Positions 21,237-32,490 are shown, counted from the first letter of the stretch. The stretch: 64,000 bases of DNA from Breviolum minutum Mf 1.05b.01 (GCA_000507305.1 DF240797.1:36803-100802); one strand, 5' to 3'. Made by a program: numbers and translations. Notes: generated by a model not told the origin, from the sequence alone.

Positions 21237-23540
21237 ATGGATTTGACGATGTTGAGGAGGAGATTCAATCTTCAGGGCCCGGATAGTTCTGGGGGAGTCA
21301 CCACCTCAAGGATAGCTGTTGAAGAAGGGACAGCTGTTTTGGGAACACCAGCAATCGAAGATGGTAGAGTGGTAGAGGATCGACTGATTCTACCCCAAAT
21401 TGATGATGGAGTAGACCCAAACCAACCACCAGAGGAAGTTAGGGACGTGATGACACGTGATAGCCCTGAAAAGAGTCTGGTTCCAGTTGGGGTTGTTGAG
21501 AAGGAATCTCAACTTAGGACACCCGAGCAGTTTTCCATGGCCACCCCAGATCCATCCCAGGGAGGTAAGGAACGGGGAGACTTGGGAGGGCTTGGCATAG
21601 AGAGAGGGGGTGGGATGTGGTCAGGAGGGCCACAAGGAGACCCAGCTTCACTAGGGCCAGTCTTAGACCCACAGTCTGTAAGAGCTCTGGAGGACCTGCA
21701 GAGAGGATCACCCCTGATCTACACCAACCGAAGCCAGGGTCAGATCCTAGAGAGAATGAGACCTGACTTCTTGAGAGCAGAGGAGGTTAGAAGGCAGGAT
21801 GAGACAGTGATGAAGATGGAAGAGCTAGAGAGAGAGAATCTAGCATTGAGAAGAATGATGGGAGACTTCAGACAGATGGCAAATGAACATCAAGAGATGA
21901 AGAAGATCATGATAGACATGATGAGGAATGAAAAGAATGGAGGAGAGACCGAGAAGGAAGAGCGTCAGAAGATCCCGACGAGGAATGAGGAGATGCCTAA
22001 CCAGCTCAATCAAGACACCCAGTGAGAAGGATGTCTACCGTACCCCGGAAAACCGACCAGCCAGAGAGGATCCGAATGAGCCAGCCAAGACGACTGAACC
22101 TCAAGCAGGCACGAGGATCCCAGAAGGAGGAACCGTCCAAGTGATGCTTGCATTGATGCAAGGCATGCAGGACATCCAGAGGAAGTTGGTAGAGAAAGAA
22201 GGAAGGACTGAGGAGCCTGGCATCCATGGAGGAATAGAGTTCGTGAGAGGACAACACGAACTTCCAAAGCTCCCAGAATGGAGTGCCAGTTCAGCCCCTA
22301 TCGACCTGAATGATTGGTTGCATTGAACCAATCATGGCTGATTTGACTGCCAGTAGCCAAGAGTGGTGGGAGACTCTGCTTTCTGAGGCAAGGAAGTGGT
22401 ATGACAGCCACATGAAGAGAACTCCATTGGAGAGGCTGACGCACCATCCAACGCCCAGTGAAGAGCTGACACTGAAGAAGTGGAGCAGGCTGGAAAGACG
22501 AGCGGCTACAATGTTGCTCATGGGAATCCCGGAATCACAGCGGGAAGAGCTGATATCTACGAAGCAGGTGACGGCGATGGGCATCATTTGCCGGTTGTTC
22601 ACCATATACCAACCAGGCGGACTAGCGGAGAAGGAGGTGATCCTGAAGGCGTTGGAAGTTCCGCAGGAGGCCAACAACTTAACAGAAGCAGTGGGCTACA
22701 TCCGGAAATGGATGAGATGGAGGTCACGTGCAAAGGAGTTGGGGGTGAGTGAGCCGGACGCTTCAATCCTACTACGTGGTTTGGGAAGAATAATCCGGAA
22801 GCCTCTTGAAGCCCATCGAGAGCTGAACTTCAGGATCAACCTGACGAGGAGCATGCTTCAGGTAGATTCCACTCCGGATGCCCACAACGTCCACCAGTTT
22901 GCAACCCACTTGTTGGCAGAGATGGAGTTGATTGCCCATGCAGAAGGAGGAAGAAAGATCCAGCCGAAGGAAGTACTCAAGCCTAATGAAGTGAGGATGA
23001 AGAGGTTTGAGAAAGAAGGAGAAGAGAAGACGTGGAAGAAGGACCAGAGAGAACAGCCATGTCGGTTCTTCAACACCGATGCTGGGTGCAGGAAAGGAAA
23101 GGAGTGCAAATGGCTTCATCAAGTGGAAGAAGGCAAGAGGAGATGTTGGACATGTGGGGCTGCTGTAGATCACTTCTCACAAGCGTGTCCTAGAGCCAAG
23201 GAGAGAGGAGCTGACAACAAGAAGGGAGGAGGAAAAGGAGAAGCTAAAGGAGTGCAGAGGATGGAAGCTGAAAGCCCACCAAAGACTGGGGGAGGTGAGA
23301 TACCCCAGAAGGATGGTGAGGTTGGTAGCCAAAGTGAGGAGTCCGGTGAAGTGATGAAAGGCTTGTTGGAAGAGGCCAATCGCATGCTGAAGAACATCAG
23401 TGACAACAAGAGTGAGAAAGGCGAGGAGGGAGATGATCGAGAAGGGAAGTTGAGGAGGTTGCAGAGACAGCTGGATGACCTCAAAGCCCTTCGAGTCTTC
23501 AGGATTGCCAGCATTGGAGAATCAGGAGGACATGACACAT
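21237..23540 (+). pseudogene. gag region of the copia element (frameshifted)
   Basis: Starts at the first ATG after the PBS. It runs in three frames, with shifts near 22000 and 22315. The capsid-like middle holds EWWETLLSEARKWY and REELISTKQVTAMGIICRLF. Then comes a CCCH finger C-x8-C-x5-C-x3-H (CRFFNTDAGCRKGKECKWLH, 23060-23119) and a CCHC-like knuckle C-x2-C-x5-H-x4-C (23144-23188), both expected to bind nucleic acid. The pair is typical of dinoflagellate copia gags as I remember them. A Lys/Glu-rich linker follows. Confidence 0.85.
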
Positions 23541-24430
23541 GCGCTTCGAGGAAGAAAGCCCGGAGAAAGACTCAGCCAGTTGCCGGAAGTTCGAGTACAT
23601 CTGGCATGTGGCAGGGAAACACTTCTTCGAATGACTGCTGGAGGAACTATGGTGGCTGCATCTGAGAACGTGGAGCCGATAGTCCCTTTGGGAAGATTGG
23701 TGAGGAAGATTGGATGTAAGGTGGGCTGGAATGATGATGGGTTGGTGTTGGTTCACCCTCGACGTGGTAAGCTCAAGGGAAGTGAAGATCCCAAAGACAG
23801 AGGTGATGGAGGCGAAGTGGATAGAAGACTTGGTCGAGGCTCACCCTGTTCTGAGGACTTTGCCATCGGAAGTGAAGACGGCTTTGAAGGTGAATCCGGC
23901 GATTGACCTTCGTGGACTGCCCCAGATCAACAGGAGGAGGAGAAAGAGGATAATGCGTGAAGGAGCATTGATCCACCTGTATGCTGGGGAGAACGAGGGT
24001 TACACGTTGTCGAGAGCGATGAAGGAGATTGGGGCTGACAGGTCGACGTTGGTTGAGATAGACCTTTGTCGAGGAGAAGGCCACGACATGATGATGGATC
24101 AACCCTATGCTTCGTTGCTGAGGCTTACCCTCGACGGAAAGTTGAGGAGCGTAGTTGGAGGGCCTAATTGCTGAACGAGGTCGGTTCTTAGGCATTACCC
24201 CTTGGAGGATGTAGAAGGAGGAGGCCCGAGACCATTGAGGACTTGGGGGAAAGGAGAATTTGGAAAGGAGAATTTGACCAAGGCAGAGTCTCACATGGTG
24301 TGGGAGGACGACGTGCTGCTTTGGCGAATGGTGATGCTCTACATCATTGCCGAGGAAGTCAACAAGCTGGAGGAGGAGAAAAAGAAGATTGGATTCGGCA
24401 TTGAACAGGAAGACTTCTCAGTGGGGGAGC
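23500..24430 (+). pseudogene. protease and linker region of the copia element (broken)
   Basis: Copia proteases carry DSGA(T/S). Here the sequence at the expected place reads ESGG in one frame, while THALRG continues in another, so both the catalytic Asp and the frame are lost. Downstream NVEPIVPLGRLVRKIGCKVG and EAHPVLRTLPSEVK match the family. Another shift is near 23770. At 24172-24174 TGA interrupts GPNC-TRSVLRHYP; a CGA-to-TGA change at a CpG would explain it. Confidence 0.7.
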
Positions 24431-24434
24431 ATGC

Positions 24435-26123
24435 ATGAAGAGGATGTATGGGCTAGAGGAGATCACCTTCAACCAGGGTGATTTCGGAGGAGAAGCTATC
24501 AAACCCACGACTTGGGGAGGAAACCTTTCCATTGAGGTTCCAAAGAAGAAGAATGAGGCAGCGAAGAGCAGGAGTGAGAACAGGATCAAGGACTCTAAGT
24601 CCCTTGCAAGATGGGCTCCAGGACTCATGAGGGAGGTGGCGAGGTCACTTCAACAACAGATCCTGGGGGAGAGGATTAGAATCACCAAGCTGTCCTGGAG
24701 GGAACACATCCAGCATGGCCACATTCCATTCAGAAAAGATTGCAGGATCTGCCAGGAGGCCAGTGCTAAGGCTGCACCGCATCGAAGGGTGGTGGGGGTT
24801 GGCATTGGGAAGGCACGGGCAGGTGTACTGTCAGTAGACACCTCAGGACCCCTGGTCAAAGGGAAGGACGTGGACGGAGGAGTGGCACGATTCATGCTGG
24901 TTGGGGCTTTCACATGGATAGTTCCAAAGGATTCGAAGTTAGAAGAAGGGATACCGGAAGAGGTGAGGGAAAAGACAGAAGACATTGACCTGGTGGAGGA
25001 TTCCCAGGAATATGTCCTAGAAGACCCCGCTGAGCAGGAAGAGAAGGACGATGAAGAAGCCAGACAAGGGAAGAGAAAGAGAGGACGACCCAGAAAGATT
25101 GAGATTAGAGAGGATGATGAGCAGATGGAAGAGGAAGAGATTAAGAAGGCTCAAGAAGAAGAAGCTGAGGAAGAGGAAAAGCCGCCTGATGACTTTGAGG
25201 TGAGGACGTATCGGATGGTAATCCCGATGACGACAAAGGGTGGCGAAGAAGTGCTGCGAGGGGTGGCAGAGATGGTTACTCGATTGGCTTTGGAGGGCTT
25301 TGTAGTGAGGCAGCTTCATTCAGACCATGGAGGAGAGTTCACCACGAAGTCTTTGGCTAGATGGACGATGCAGCGAGGAATTGCAAGGACCTTTACCGGG
25401 GTCAGTGATCCACAATCCAATGGAAGAGTCGAGAATTCGGTTCAGGTGGTGAAGTCCTACGTGAGGAGGACGATAGTGCAGGCTGGCCTGAAGGCGATAG
25501 ACTGGCCATTGGCGACGAGGTACGTCAATGAGCTGATGAGGTTTGCACGTTTGGGATTGAAGAAAACATTCCCACCGTTCTGGGCAGAAGTGTTGGTCAA
25601 GAAGAGGAGATGGGATGCTCAGCAGATGGAGCCGACGATGGAGAAGGTTCGGTACATAGCTCCAAGCCCTTGGAACTATGGACATTGGGTTCAAAAAGAG
25701 GATGGTAGCTTCATCGTCACCAGATTCTGCATCGCCAGCACCGTGACCCCAGTGACAGACGAGGCATGGATAGCTCTGGAAAGGCAAGGGAGAGACCCGT
25801 TAGAAGTCAGAAGGAGGATCCGTGGAAAGACTACGGTGAGGATGATGATGGCGAAAGATGAGGATGAAGAAGAGTCCGAAGAAGAAAGACCCGTCAAAGC
25901 GAGGATAGCTACCCTTTTTGCTGAGGAGATGGGAGCTATGGCAGGAGAAGAAGACGAGAGACATTGGAGGGTCACCATGGAGATGGTGACGAGATTGAGG
26001 AAGATGAGCCAGGAGAGTGAGGAGGATGAGGTACTTCTCAGACCAGGGTGGTGGGGATGGCCGAGGTTCTTGCCAACCGTGAGGAGTGGAAGGAGGCGAT
26101 ATCAGCTGAACTGGACTCATTGA
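24435..26123 (+). pseudogene. integrase region of the copia element
   Basis: HHCC zinc-binding motif in REHIQHGHIPFRKDCRIC (about 24700-24753), then the DDE core: D in LSVDTSGP (about 24830), D in LHSDHGGEF (about 25320) and E in NGRVENSV (about 25430). A long acidic and basic insert (25020-25190, including KRKRGRPRK, AT-hook-like) separates the first two catalytic residues, which is unusual. All catalytic residues are present. The frame is lost near 26040. Confidence 0.85.
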
Positions 26124-27050
26124 TCAGGGATAAGGAGGCTTTGAGACCACTAAGAGGAAAGGAGAAAGAGGACTTCTTCAACCAAGCTGCCAAGGGAGAT
26201 CCATAGAGGTGGTACCAGGGAAGTTGGTACCGACCATCAAGCCGGGGCCGGGGAAGGGAAAGAAGAAAGCTCGGGTGGTGGCATGCGGTAACTTCACCAA
26301 CAAGGATGCTCAGGAGGAGTTGTACGCTAGCACCGGAGATGCCGTAGTGCTCCGGATTATGATAGGCAGCGGAGAATGGTTGGAAGGGGATGTCCTTGGA
26401 CGGCCTTTCTGAACACTCCATGGGATGACATGGGAGTTTTGGTTCGCCCTCCACATATACTCCTGAGGATGGGGTTGGTGCAGGAGGATACCTTATGGCT
26501 GCCCACCAAGGCACTTTATGGATTCAGGAAATCACCCCGACTTTGGGGAAACCACCGGGATGAAACGATGAGGAGGATGAGGATTTCGGCTGGGAAAAGG
26601 AGGTACAAGATGATCCAGTTCCAAGCCGAACCAAACCTTTGGAAGATTGTGGATGAGAAGGATGAGATGAGCGAAGAGGAGACGGTGATCAAAGCTGTCA
26701 TGGTCTACGTCGATGATGTCTTCTCGGTCGGGCAGGAGGACATCTTGAGAGGACTGATTCAGGAGGTCCAGAGAGAATGGAAGACGAGTGAGCCTGCGTG
26801 GGTGTCGAAGGAACCGGTGAGATTTCTTGGAATGGAGATCCAAGAGATCAAAGAAGAGAACCAAGAAGGATGGATCGCCACCCAGACCAACTACACCCGA
26901 GACCTACTGAGGAGGAACCTTGGACCGGAGGAGGGTTCATGGAAGAAGAGGAAGATTCCAATGGCTAAGGATGCCATGCCAGAGGTGGAGGAGGATCCCA
27001 CCAAAGACCAGATCAAAGAAGCCCAACGTGTGACCGGCGAGTTGATCTGA
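26042..27050 (+). pseudogene. reverse transcriptase region of the copia element (frameshifted)
   Basis: MAEVLANREEWKEAISAELD opens the domain in one frame, VPGKLVPTIKPG and KKKARVVACGNF follow in a second, and TAFLNTPWDDM through LYGFRKSPRLWG to VYVDDVFSVG (catalytic YVDD, about 26706) in a third. Shifts near 26195 and 26390. The motif-A Asp (GDV) survives but lies beside a frameshift. Confidence 0.85.
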
Positions 27051-28898
27051 TGGTTGGTCACATGTTTGTGATATCGAAGATGGCGTCGCAGGTGTTGAAG
27101 AGCCCATGTTGGGTCAGAGAAATTGCATCCCAAGTCTGGGGGTATCTCAACACCACCCTAGGAGAAGGCATCATCTACAGAAAAGGTGAGGCGATGAACT
27201 CCTGGGAAGAGATGTCAGGGATTCAGACCTTATGCCGATGCGAGTTTCAGCCCTGGTGGTGAGGAGAGCCATGGTTCGGTGGTTGTCATGCTACGAGGGG
27301 CACCGTTGATCTGGCGAAGCTCCAAGCAGGGTAGCATCACGCTATCTACGGCGGAGGCTGAGTTGAATGAGCTGATAGAAGGATTGATGATGGGTGAAAG
27401 CGTCTCCGCGATCATGGAAGAGATGGAGCCGGGGATTGTCAAGATGATGATTTCAGACAGCCAGGCAGCAGTCAACATCTGCCTGGCAGAAGGAGGTTCG
27501 TGGAGAACGAGGCACCTGAGGCTTAGAGCTTCACATGCCCGCCAAAGGTTCATTACCGATTGGGTGCTTCAACACAAGCCGGGAGAGGAGATGGTTGCTG
27601 ACATTGGGACCAAAGCTTTGGCATCCAATCGACTTAAGGCTTTGAAAGAGATGATCAGTATGGTCAAGATTGAAGATGGAAAGACTGAAGAAGAGGAGGA
27701 TGCCGAGGAAAGAAGTGAGAAGGAGAAGAAGATCTCTGAGGTGAAGGGAGGAAAGCCGGAGGAGATTGAGAAGATCTTGAGGATGGTTGTATTGATGGCA
27801 GCCGTCGGAGGAGCGAAAGCACAAAGAGAGGAGCTAGAAGATTTCAGGTGGATGATGGTGTTGGTGGTGTGGGCAGGATTGATGATGGTGGTCGGCATTT
27901 GGGTTACGATGAGGAAGATTTGGGAGGCATGTCGAGGGGTTATGGGATCGGGTAGAGAGAGAGAACCAGAAGCAGAGCCGGAAAGGGAGGTAGAAGAGCA
28001 GAGAGAAGAGATTAGAAGAAGAAGGCCGGTTTTCCTAGGTTCCCCCGTTCCTACACCTCAACATACCAGCCAGGCCCATACACCGGAAACCCCAGCCCCA
28101 TCCAGACTGGATCAAGGAGATCAAGGAGAAGTAGATGGTGTGCGAGGAAGGAGAACCCTAGCAGCCAGAGGAGGATGGAGTGATAGGAGAGATCGAACTC
28201 CTACCACGAGATCAACTCCACTGTTGGGATCGCGACAGGTGAGTGGTCAAGATCAATGGATGCCAGAGATCCCACCGTTTCCACAGCTGGCGTCAGGATC
28301 AGCCGAGATGGACGAGACGGACACTGGGGACTTTGTGCCTTTTGAAGGTGGAGTTTGGCATGGGGGCATGTCGATCATACATCCACCTGACCTTCAACCT
28401 GAAGATATCCCAGCAGGAAAAGGAGAACCACATCCGATCCACTTTGGAAAAGGCGGAAAAGGATGTGGGAAAGGAAAGAAAGGGAAAGATGAGGATGATC
28501 AAGAAGATTCAGGAGCGAGTTCTTCTCACGGAGGACGAGTTCATCAGAAAGGAGGAAAGAGTCGGTCGAGCTCTTTCAAAGGAAGCCCAGGAACACCCAG
28601 TTCAACCACTACGAGGATGCAGGGGAACCCGCCAAATGGTGATGGAGGAAATGCACCTGAATGGAGGGTGTACATCACACGGTGGGGGACCAAGTACCAC
28701 ACGAGTCCAAGGTGCCAATCTCTCTACCGTACCCGAGAGATTGTTGGATCAAGGAAGTGTCCAAGGTGTGGCACCGATGATGAAGAGCCAAACCGAGTGT
28801 TTGGAAATGGACCGGGAAGTGTGGTTCATGAGGACATCACATGTCCGGCGTTGCCACGGAGCAGAACTAGCTACGGAAGATGCACCCTTTGTGGGTGA
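27050..28898 (+). pseudogene. RNase H and Cys-rich C-terminal tail of the copia element
   Basis: YADASFSPGG, LSTAEAELNEL and ISDSQAAVNI carry the RNase H D-E-D residues (27228-27470), and GTKALASNRL ends the usual pol. The same frame continues for about 430 residues: a hydrophobic stretch (MMVLVVWAGLMMVVGIWVTM, a possible membrane segment), a Pro/Arg/Gly-rich linker, and a Cys/His end with WGTKYHTSPRCQSLYRTR and SRKCPRCG. This extra tail is not part of a standard copia pol. Shifts near 27050 and 27225. Confidence 0.75.
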
Positions 28899-28940
28899 GA
28901 TGACAGTGGCTTGGAGTCGTACCTCCAAGCCTGACGGTAG

Positions 28941-28953
28941 GAGGTAGGGGGAG
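28941..28953 (+). promoter_or_regulatory. polypurine tract
   Basis: GAGGTAGGGGGAG directly before the 3' LTR, nearly all purine, in the position of the plus-strand primer. Confidence 0.85.
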
Positions 28954-29094
28954 TGTTAACACCTCCAAGAGAAAACACATGTACAGGTTGGTTTCATGGA
29001 AAGCCACTTTCAAACCAAGCCCGTGGACAGGGCAGGAGTATAAGGAAAAAGTAGTGGTGGGAGCGACGGGACCGGGTGGACTTGGGGAGCTCTA
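28954..29094 (+). repeat. 3' LTR (141 bp)
   Basis: Identical to the 5' LTR by eye over its full length. Confidence 0.95.
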
Positions 29095-29108
29095 GAAACC
29101 ACCAACTA
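29095..29108. repeat. family A MITE, right end, after the retrotransposon
   Basis: GAAACCACCAACTA completes the inverted end of the copy begun at 20974. Confidence 0.85.
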
Positions 29109-29216
29109 TCTTTTTTCAAAATTTGTTTGTTTGAAATTTGGGAAACGTGCTGTTCAAGTGCTTAGGAAGAAAAAATACTCAATTTGGAACTGTGCATGGA
29201 TTAGTTTTGCTTTCCC

Positions 29217-29320
29217 TCATCTTCCAGTTCCCTATATTATATTTGGAACCAGGGTCTAGTTACCTGCTATAATTGGCAACTTGGAGCTTACTTTAAAGTA
29301 TATAGGTAACTGGAACATGG
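29217..29320. repeat. MITE-like element, family L
   Basis: CATCTTCCAGTTCCCTATAT on the left; TATATAGGTAACTGGAACAT on the right. Confidence 0.7.
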
Positions 29321-29328
29321 GTTTATAG

Positions 29329-29431
29329 ATCCCATGAAAACTAACATGACAATGGAAAACCCAACCTTGAATGAAGATGTATCTCCTACTAAAGCTGGTG
29401 GTTTTCCATTGACATCTTAGTCTTCGATGGT
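29329..29431. repeat. MITE-like element, family H
   Basis: ATGAAAACTAACATGACAAT on the left; TTCCATTGACATCTTAGTCT on the right. Confidence 0.65.
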
Positions 29432-29470
29432 TATGGTACCTCTCCTTTGAAGAGAAAACGCCAAACAAGT

Positions 29471-29570
29471 CTAGGTGTTGGTTTCAAACATTTTTTATTT
29501 TCATCCCTACCTGGGGAAATGATCCCATTTGACTAATATTTTTCAAAGGGGTTGAAACCACCACAACCAG
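29471..29570. repeat. MITE-like element, family A
   Basis: CTAGGTGTTGGTTTCAAA on the left; TTGAAACCACCACAACCAG on the right. Confidence 0.85.
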
Positions 29571-29618
29571 AAGTTGTGAAACTGCAAGACTTGTTCAAGT
29601 TGACTTGTTGAGTCGATC

Positions 29619-29680
29619 TTCCCTGGAGGATGGCAGCTACATCCTGGTTGAAGCCGATGGATTAGGCGATAAACTCTATA
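29619..29680 (+). CDS. exon-like segment, unrecognised
   Basis: Reads SLEDGSYILVEADGLGDKLY, protein-like. A possible AG|G acceptor (CCCTGGAG|G) lies just inside. Confidence 0.3.
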
Positions 29681-30152
29681 TATGCCTTTGTTTTTTTTAT
29701 AGTTTCAGTACTACTTGAGTTTATGATTCAATACTTAAATGGCGTACCATGTATATATATATATATATGAAGTGATTACGGTGAATTTGATGGGTATAAT
29801 ATATGACCGTAAATGTATGTTCATATTTGTATACATGAAATTGTGTAATTAGTGTGTTACAGACATTTTGTCATAGTTTACCAATATATCCTTGAGACGC
29901 ACCTTGGTTTCTTTCACTTCAGCAAAGCTATTCTTTGGCGAGTCACTTGACCCGACCTGTCTGATTTCTTGTTTTTTTTTAGCAGCTCCTTAGTGAACAG
30001 AGATGATGATTTTCCTGCTGAAATGTTGCAGTTTCGCATCAGTTGATAGGTTATCCCCAGACATCAAAACACCTGAGGTTCGGTATGACTGCAAGCGGGA
30101 ACACATGTTTGAAAACATTGCATGTAGTTTTTCATGAAACCATGTTTAACAG

Positions 30153-30231
30153 GAAAATTTGTTGGATCGGTGGCGGGAATCTCGAACATGTTGTTTATTC
30201 TCACCGGTGATTCAACGCCGACATCCCAACG
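30153..30231 (+). CDS. exon-like segment, unrecognised (strand uncertain)
   Basis: Acceptor TGTTTAACAG|G and donor CAACG|GTAGAC bound a frame reading KFVGSVAGISNMLFILTGDS. The minus strand is also open and protein-like over 30064-30249, so the strand is not settled. Confidence 0.35.
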
Positions 30232-31129
30232 GTAGACAACAGATATCACTTATTTGCTCCGGACTGAGGTTGCGAAATTATGACATTGTTTCTTGCCAGG
30301 TGATGTTGGAAGTGATTGGTGTTTGTTGGTTGGACGTAAGGCTGAAGAGAGTTACTGTACCATTTTTCAAAGTTTACTCTTAGACATCAAGTCACTGTCT
30401 CCTGATACCTAAAGCAGCGGTTTTAGGGAGGTATTTGCATGTCTTGGCATATCTATTTTTTGTGGGGTCCCTTCAGAAGTGAAATGTGGGCCCCAGACTT
30501 GAAGTTAGGAATAAACAACCCGGAAAAGTGTTGACAAAATTATTGCAAGTTCGATAGCTAAATGAGGAGAACTTCTTTCATGTGATCAGGTAGACCTTGA
30601 GACTTTCAATCTACCCGATTGCAAGCCATAGTCACAGTAGCCTCTGAAGAGAACCAACCATTTACCCTTTCGGTAAACTAATATAGCAATGGATATGTAT
30701 ATTATGTATCACTAGGAATTACATCATCAAATGGGTCCGTGTTCCACTGCCATGTTGGTTTGCCAGAGTGTAGTATGAATTACATATATTGTAGTCAATA
30801 GAACGCATAGCAAATCTTGGATAGCTTTTGGGTGATTTTGGCACCATGTGTCACTCAAATATCTAATTTTATATTTGTATCTTATTTTTTTTTAAATCTA
30901 GCTACAGTACAGTATCTATGTTCTATCTACCTATCTATCTATCTACCTTTATCTCATTTTCCCTAATCTAATCTAGTCAAATTTAATCTAATCAATATCT
31001 AATCTAATTGATCTAATCCTAATCAAAATCTAGTCTAAATCTAATCTAAATCTAATCTTATAATATGTAATCTTATCTACAATCTATAATCAACAGAAAA
31101 AACATCTAATCGAATCTAGCCTATCAAGT

Positions 31130-31493
<364 letters not shown>

Positions 31494-31569
31494 GTATTGT
31501 TTCTATAGAATCTATACATTTATATTAGCCCTTTGTTTTCGATGGATACATTTTTTCCAATTCCAATTT

Positions 31570-31701
31570 CATGTTGCAATCCAAGTCCCTCGCAGAGAAA
31601 ATATATATGATTTGTCTTTCCAATACGACTCTACGTGGTTGCATTCCAAAGAGAGTCGAACGTTTAACTCTGATAAGTTGGGGTTTCATGATCCGATTTG
31701 A
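31570..31701 (+). CDS. exon-like segment, unrecognised
   Basis: HVAIQVPRRENIYDLSFQYD, then STWLHSKESRTFNSDKL, to TGA at 31699-31701. Protein-like and unrelated to the repeat upstream with which it shares a frame. Confidence 0.3.
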   Translation, partial: HVAIQVPRRENIYDLSFQYDSTWLHSKESRTFNSDKLGFHDPI

Positions 31702-31836
31702 TGGGCATATTTCAAATTAGCCGGTTGAAACAGTTGAAACATGTTGAAAGCACCACCTAGATTCCGTTCTTCCTCCAATGCTCGCACACTGGTCATCCAA
31801 AATTCTCCCCTATACCGAACGTGAGGTGTGAGTGAA

Positions 31837-31929
31837 AGCAAGAAGGAGATGTGGCAGATTTCGGGGTTCCTTTCACTAGTACCGAAGCTCACGTTCGGTG
31901 TGACGGGAAGACTAGTAGGGTAGATATGG
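31837..31929 (+). CDS. exon-like segment with GTAAGC donor
   Basis: KQEGDVADFGVPFTSTEAHV then CDGKTSRVDM, ending at ATGG|GTAAGC. A 12-bp inverted repeat (ACCGAACGTGAG at 31814 and CTCACGTTCGGT at 31888) straddles its start. Family unknown. Confidence 0.4.
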
Positions 31930-32065
31930 GTAAGCCCCGGTTGGTTGATTTAGCATAACGATATTTCAGTAATTCTATGCCATTTTGCATCTGCGATTAC
32001 TGTATCTTTCCTGAGGCCCCATTTTCAGATTCCCAATGATGAAAAATCTATCAAAAAAAACTTCC

Positions 32066-32197
32066 ATACTGTTGATGGAAGAAATCCTGCACCACCTGGG
32101 ATGTATAAAACCTTGTAAATATTTTGGGATATTTATGGATATTTACCATATCATACCATATCAACTGGTGGGCGCCGGATTTCTTCCGTTAACAGTA
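32066..32197. repeat. MITE-like element, family B
   Basis: ATACTGTTGATGGAAGAAAT on the left; GGATTTCTTCCGTTAACAGT on the right. Confidence 0.85.
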
Positions 32198-32377
32198 GCT
32201 GTGGGTTTTTCCAAGGAATGCATTGATGGAGTGCCTCCTCCTACCATCGCACAAGATGGCATGGTCATTGCGCCTGTACAGCCGTCGCGCGTGTTGCTTG
32301 ATTGCGAAAGACGGTCAAGGGGTGGGCCTCGGCCTCGTGGAATTGAGAATGGCAAAATCCTCCGGAGCACCATTTAA
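32198..32377 (+). CDS. exon-like segment, unrecognised
   Basis: VPPPTIAQDGMVIAPVQPSR and RRSRGGPRPRGIENGKI; GC-rich, ends at TAA. It follows directly on a family B element. May belong with the segments at 29.6-31.9 kb. Confidence 0.35.
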   Translation, partial: AVGFSKECIDGVPPPTIAQDGMVIAPVQPSRVLLDCERRSRGGPRPRGIENGKILRSTI

Positions 32378-32490
32378 ACAGGGGTCATTTTAATTACCCA
32401 TTTTGGGGGAATCAAACAATACAAATCTATATTGCATTGTTTGGGTTGGTAATAATTATACTGACCTCTGACCATTTGAAGGAAATTGCA

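Larger units (their letters stand above)
21066..29094 (+). mobile_element. complete Ty1/copia-type LTR retrotransposon
   Basis: Two identical 141-bp LTRs bound a 7.75-kb interior with, in order, PBS, gag, protease, integrase, reverse transcriptase, RNase H and polypurine tract. Integrase before RT defines the copia type. It inserted into a family A MITE: GAAATCACC ends the left flank and GAAACCACC starts the right flank (8 of 9 identical), probably the target duplication. The coding region changes frame about ten times and has one in-frame TGA, so this copy cannot make a continuous polyprotein as read. Confidence 0.95.

Noticed and set aside
28243-28947. 234-residue frame overlapping the end of the copia pol
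   Set aside because: It overlaps the frame that carries the Cys-rich tail. The composition of a shadow frame and no recognisable motif.
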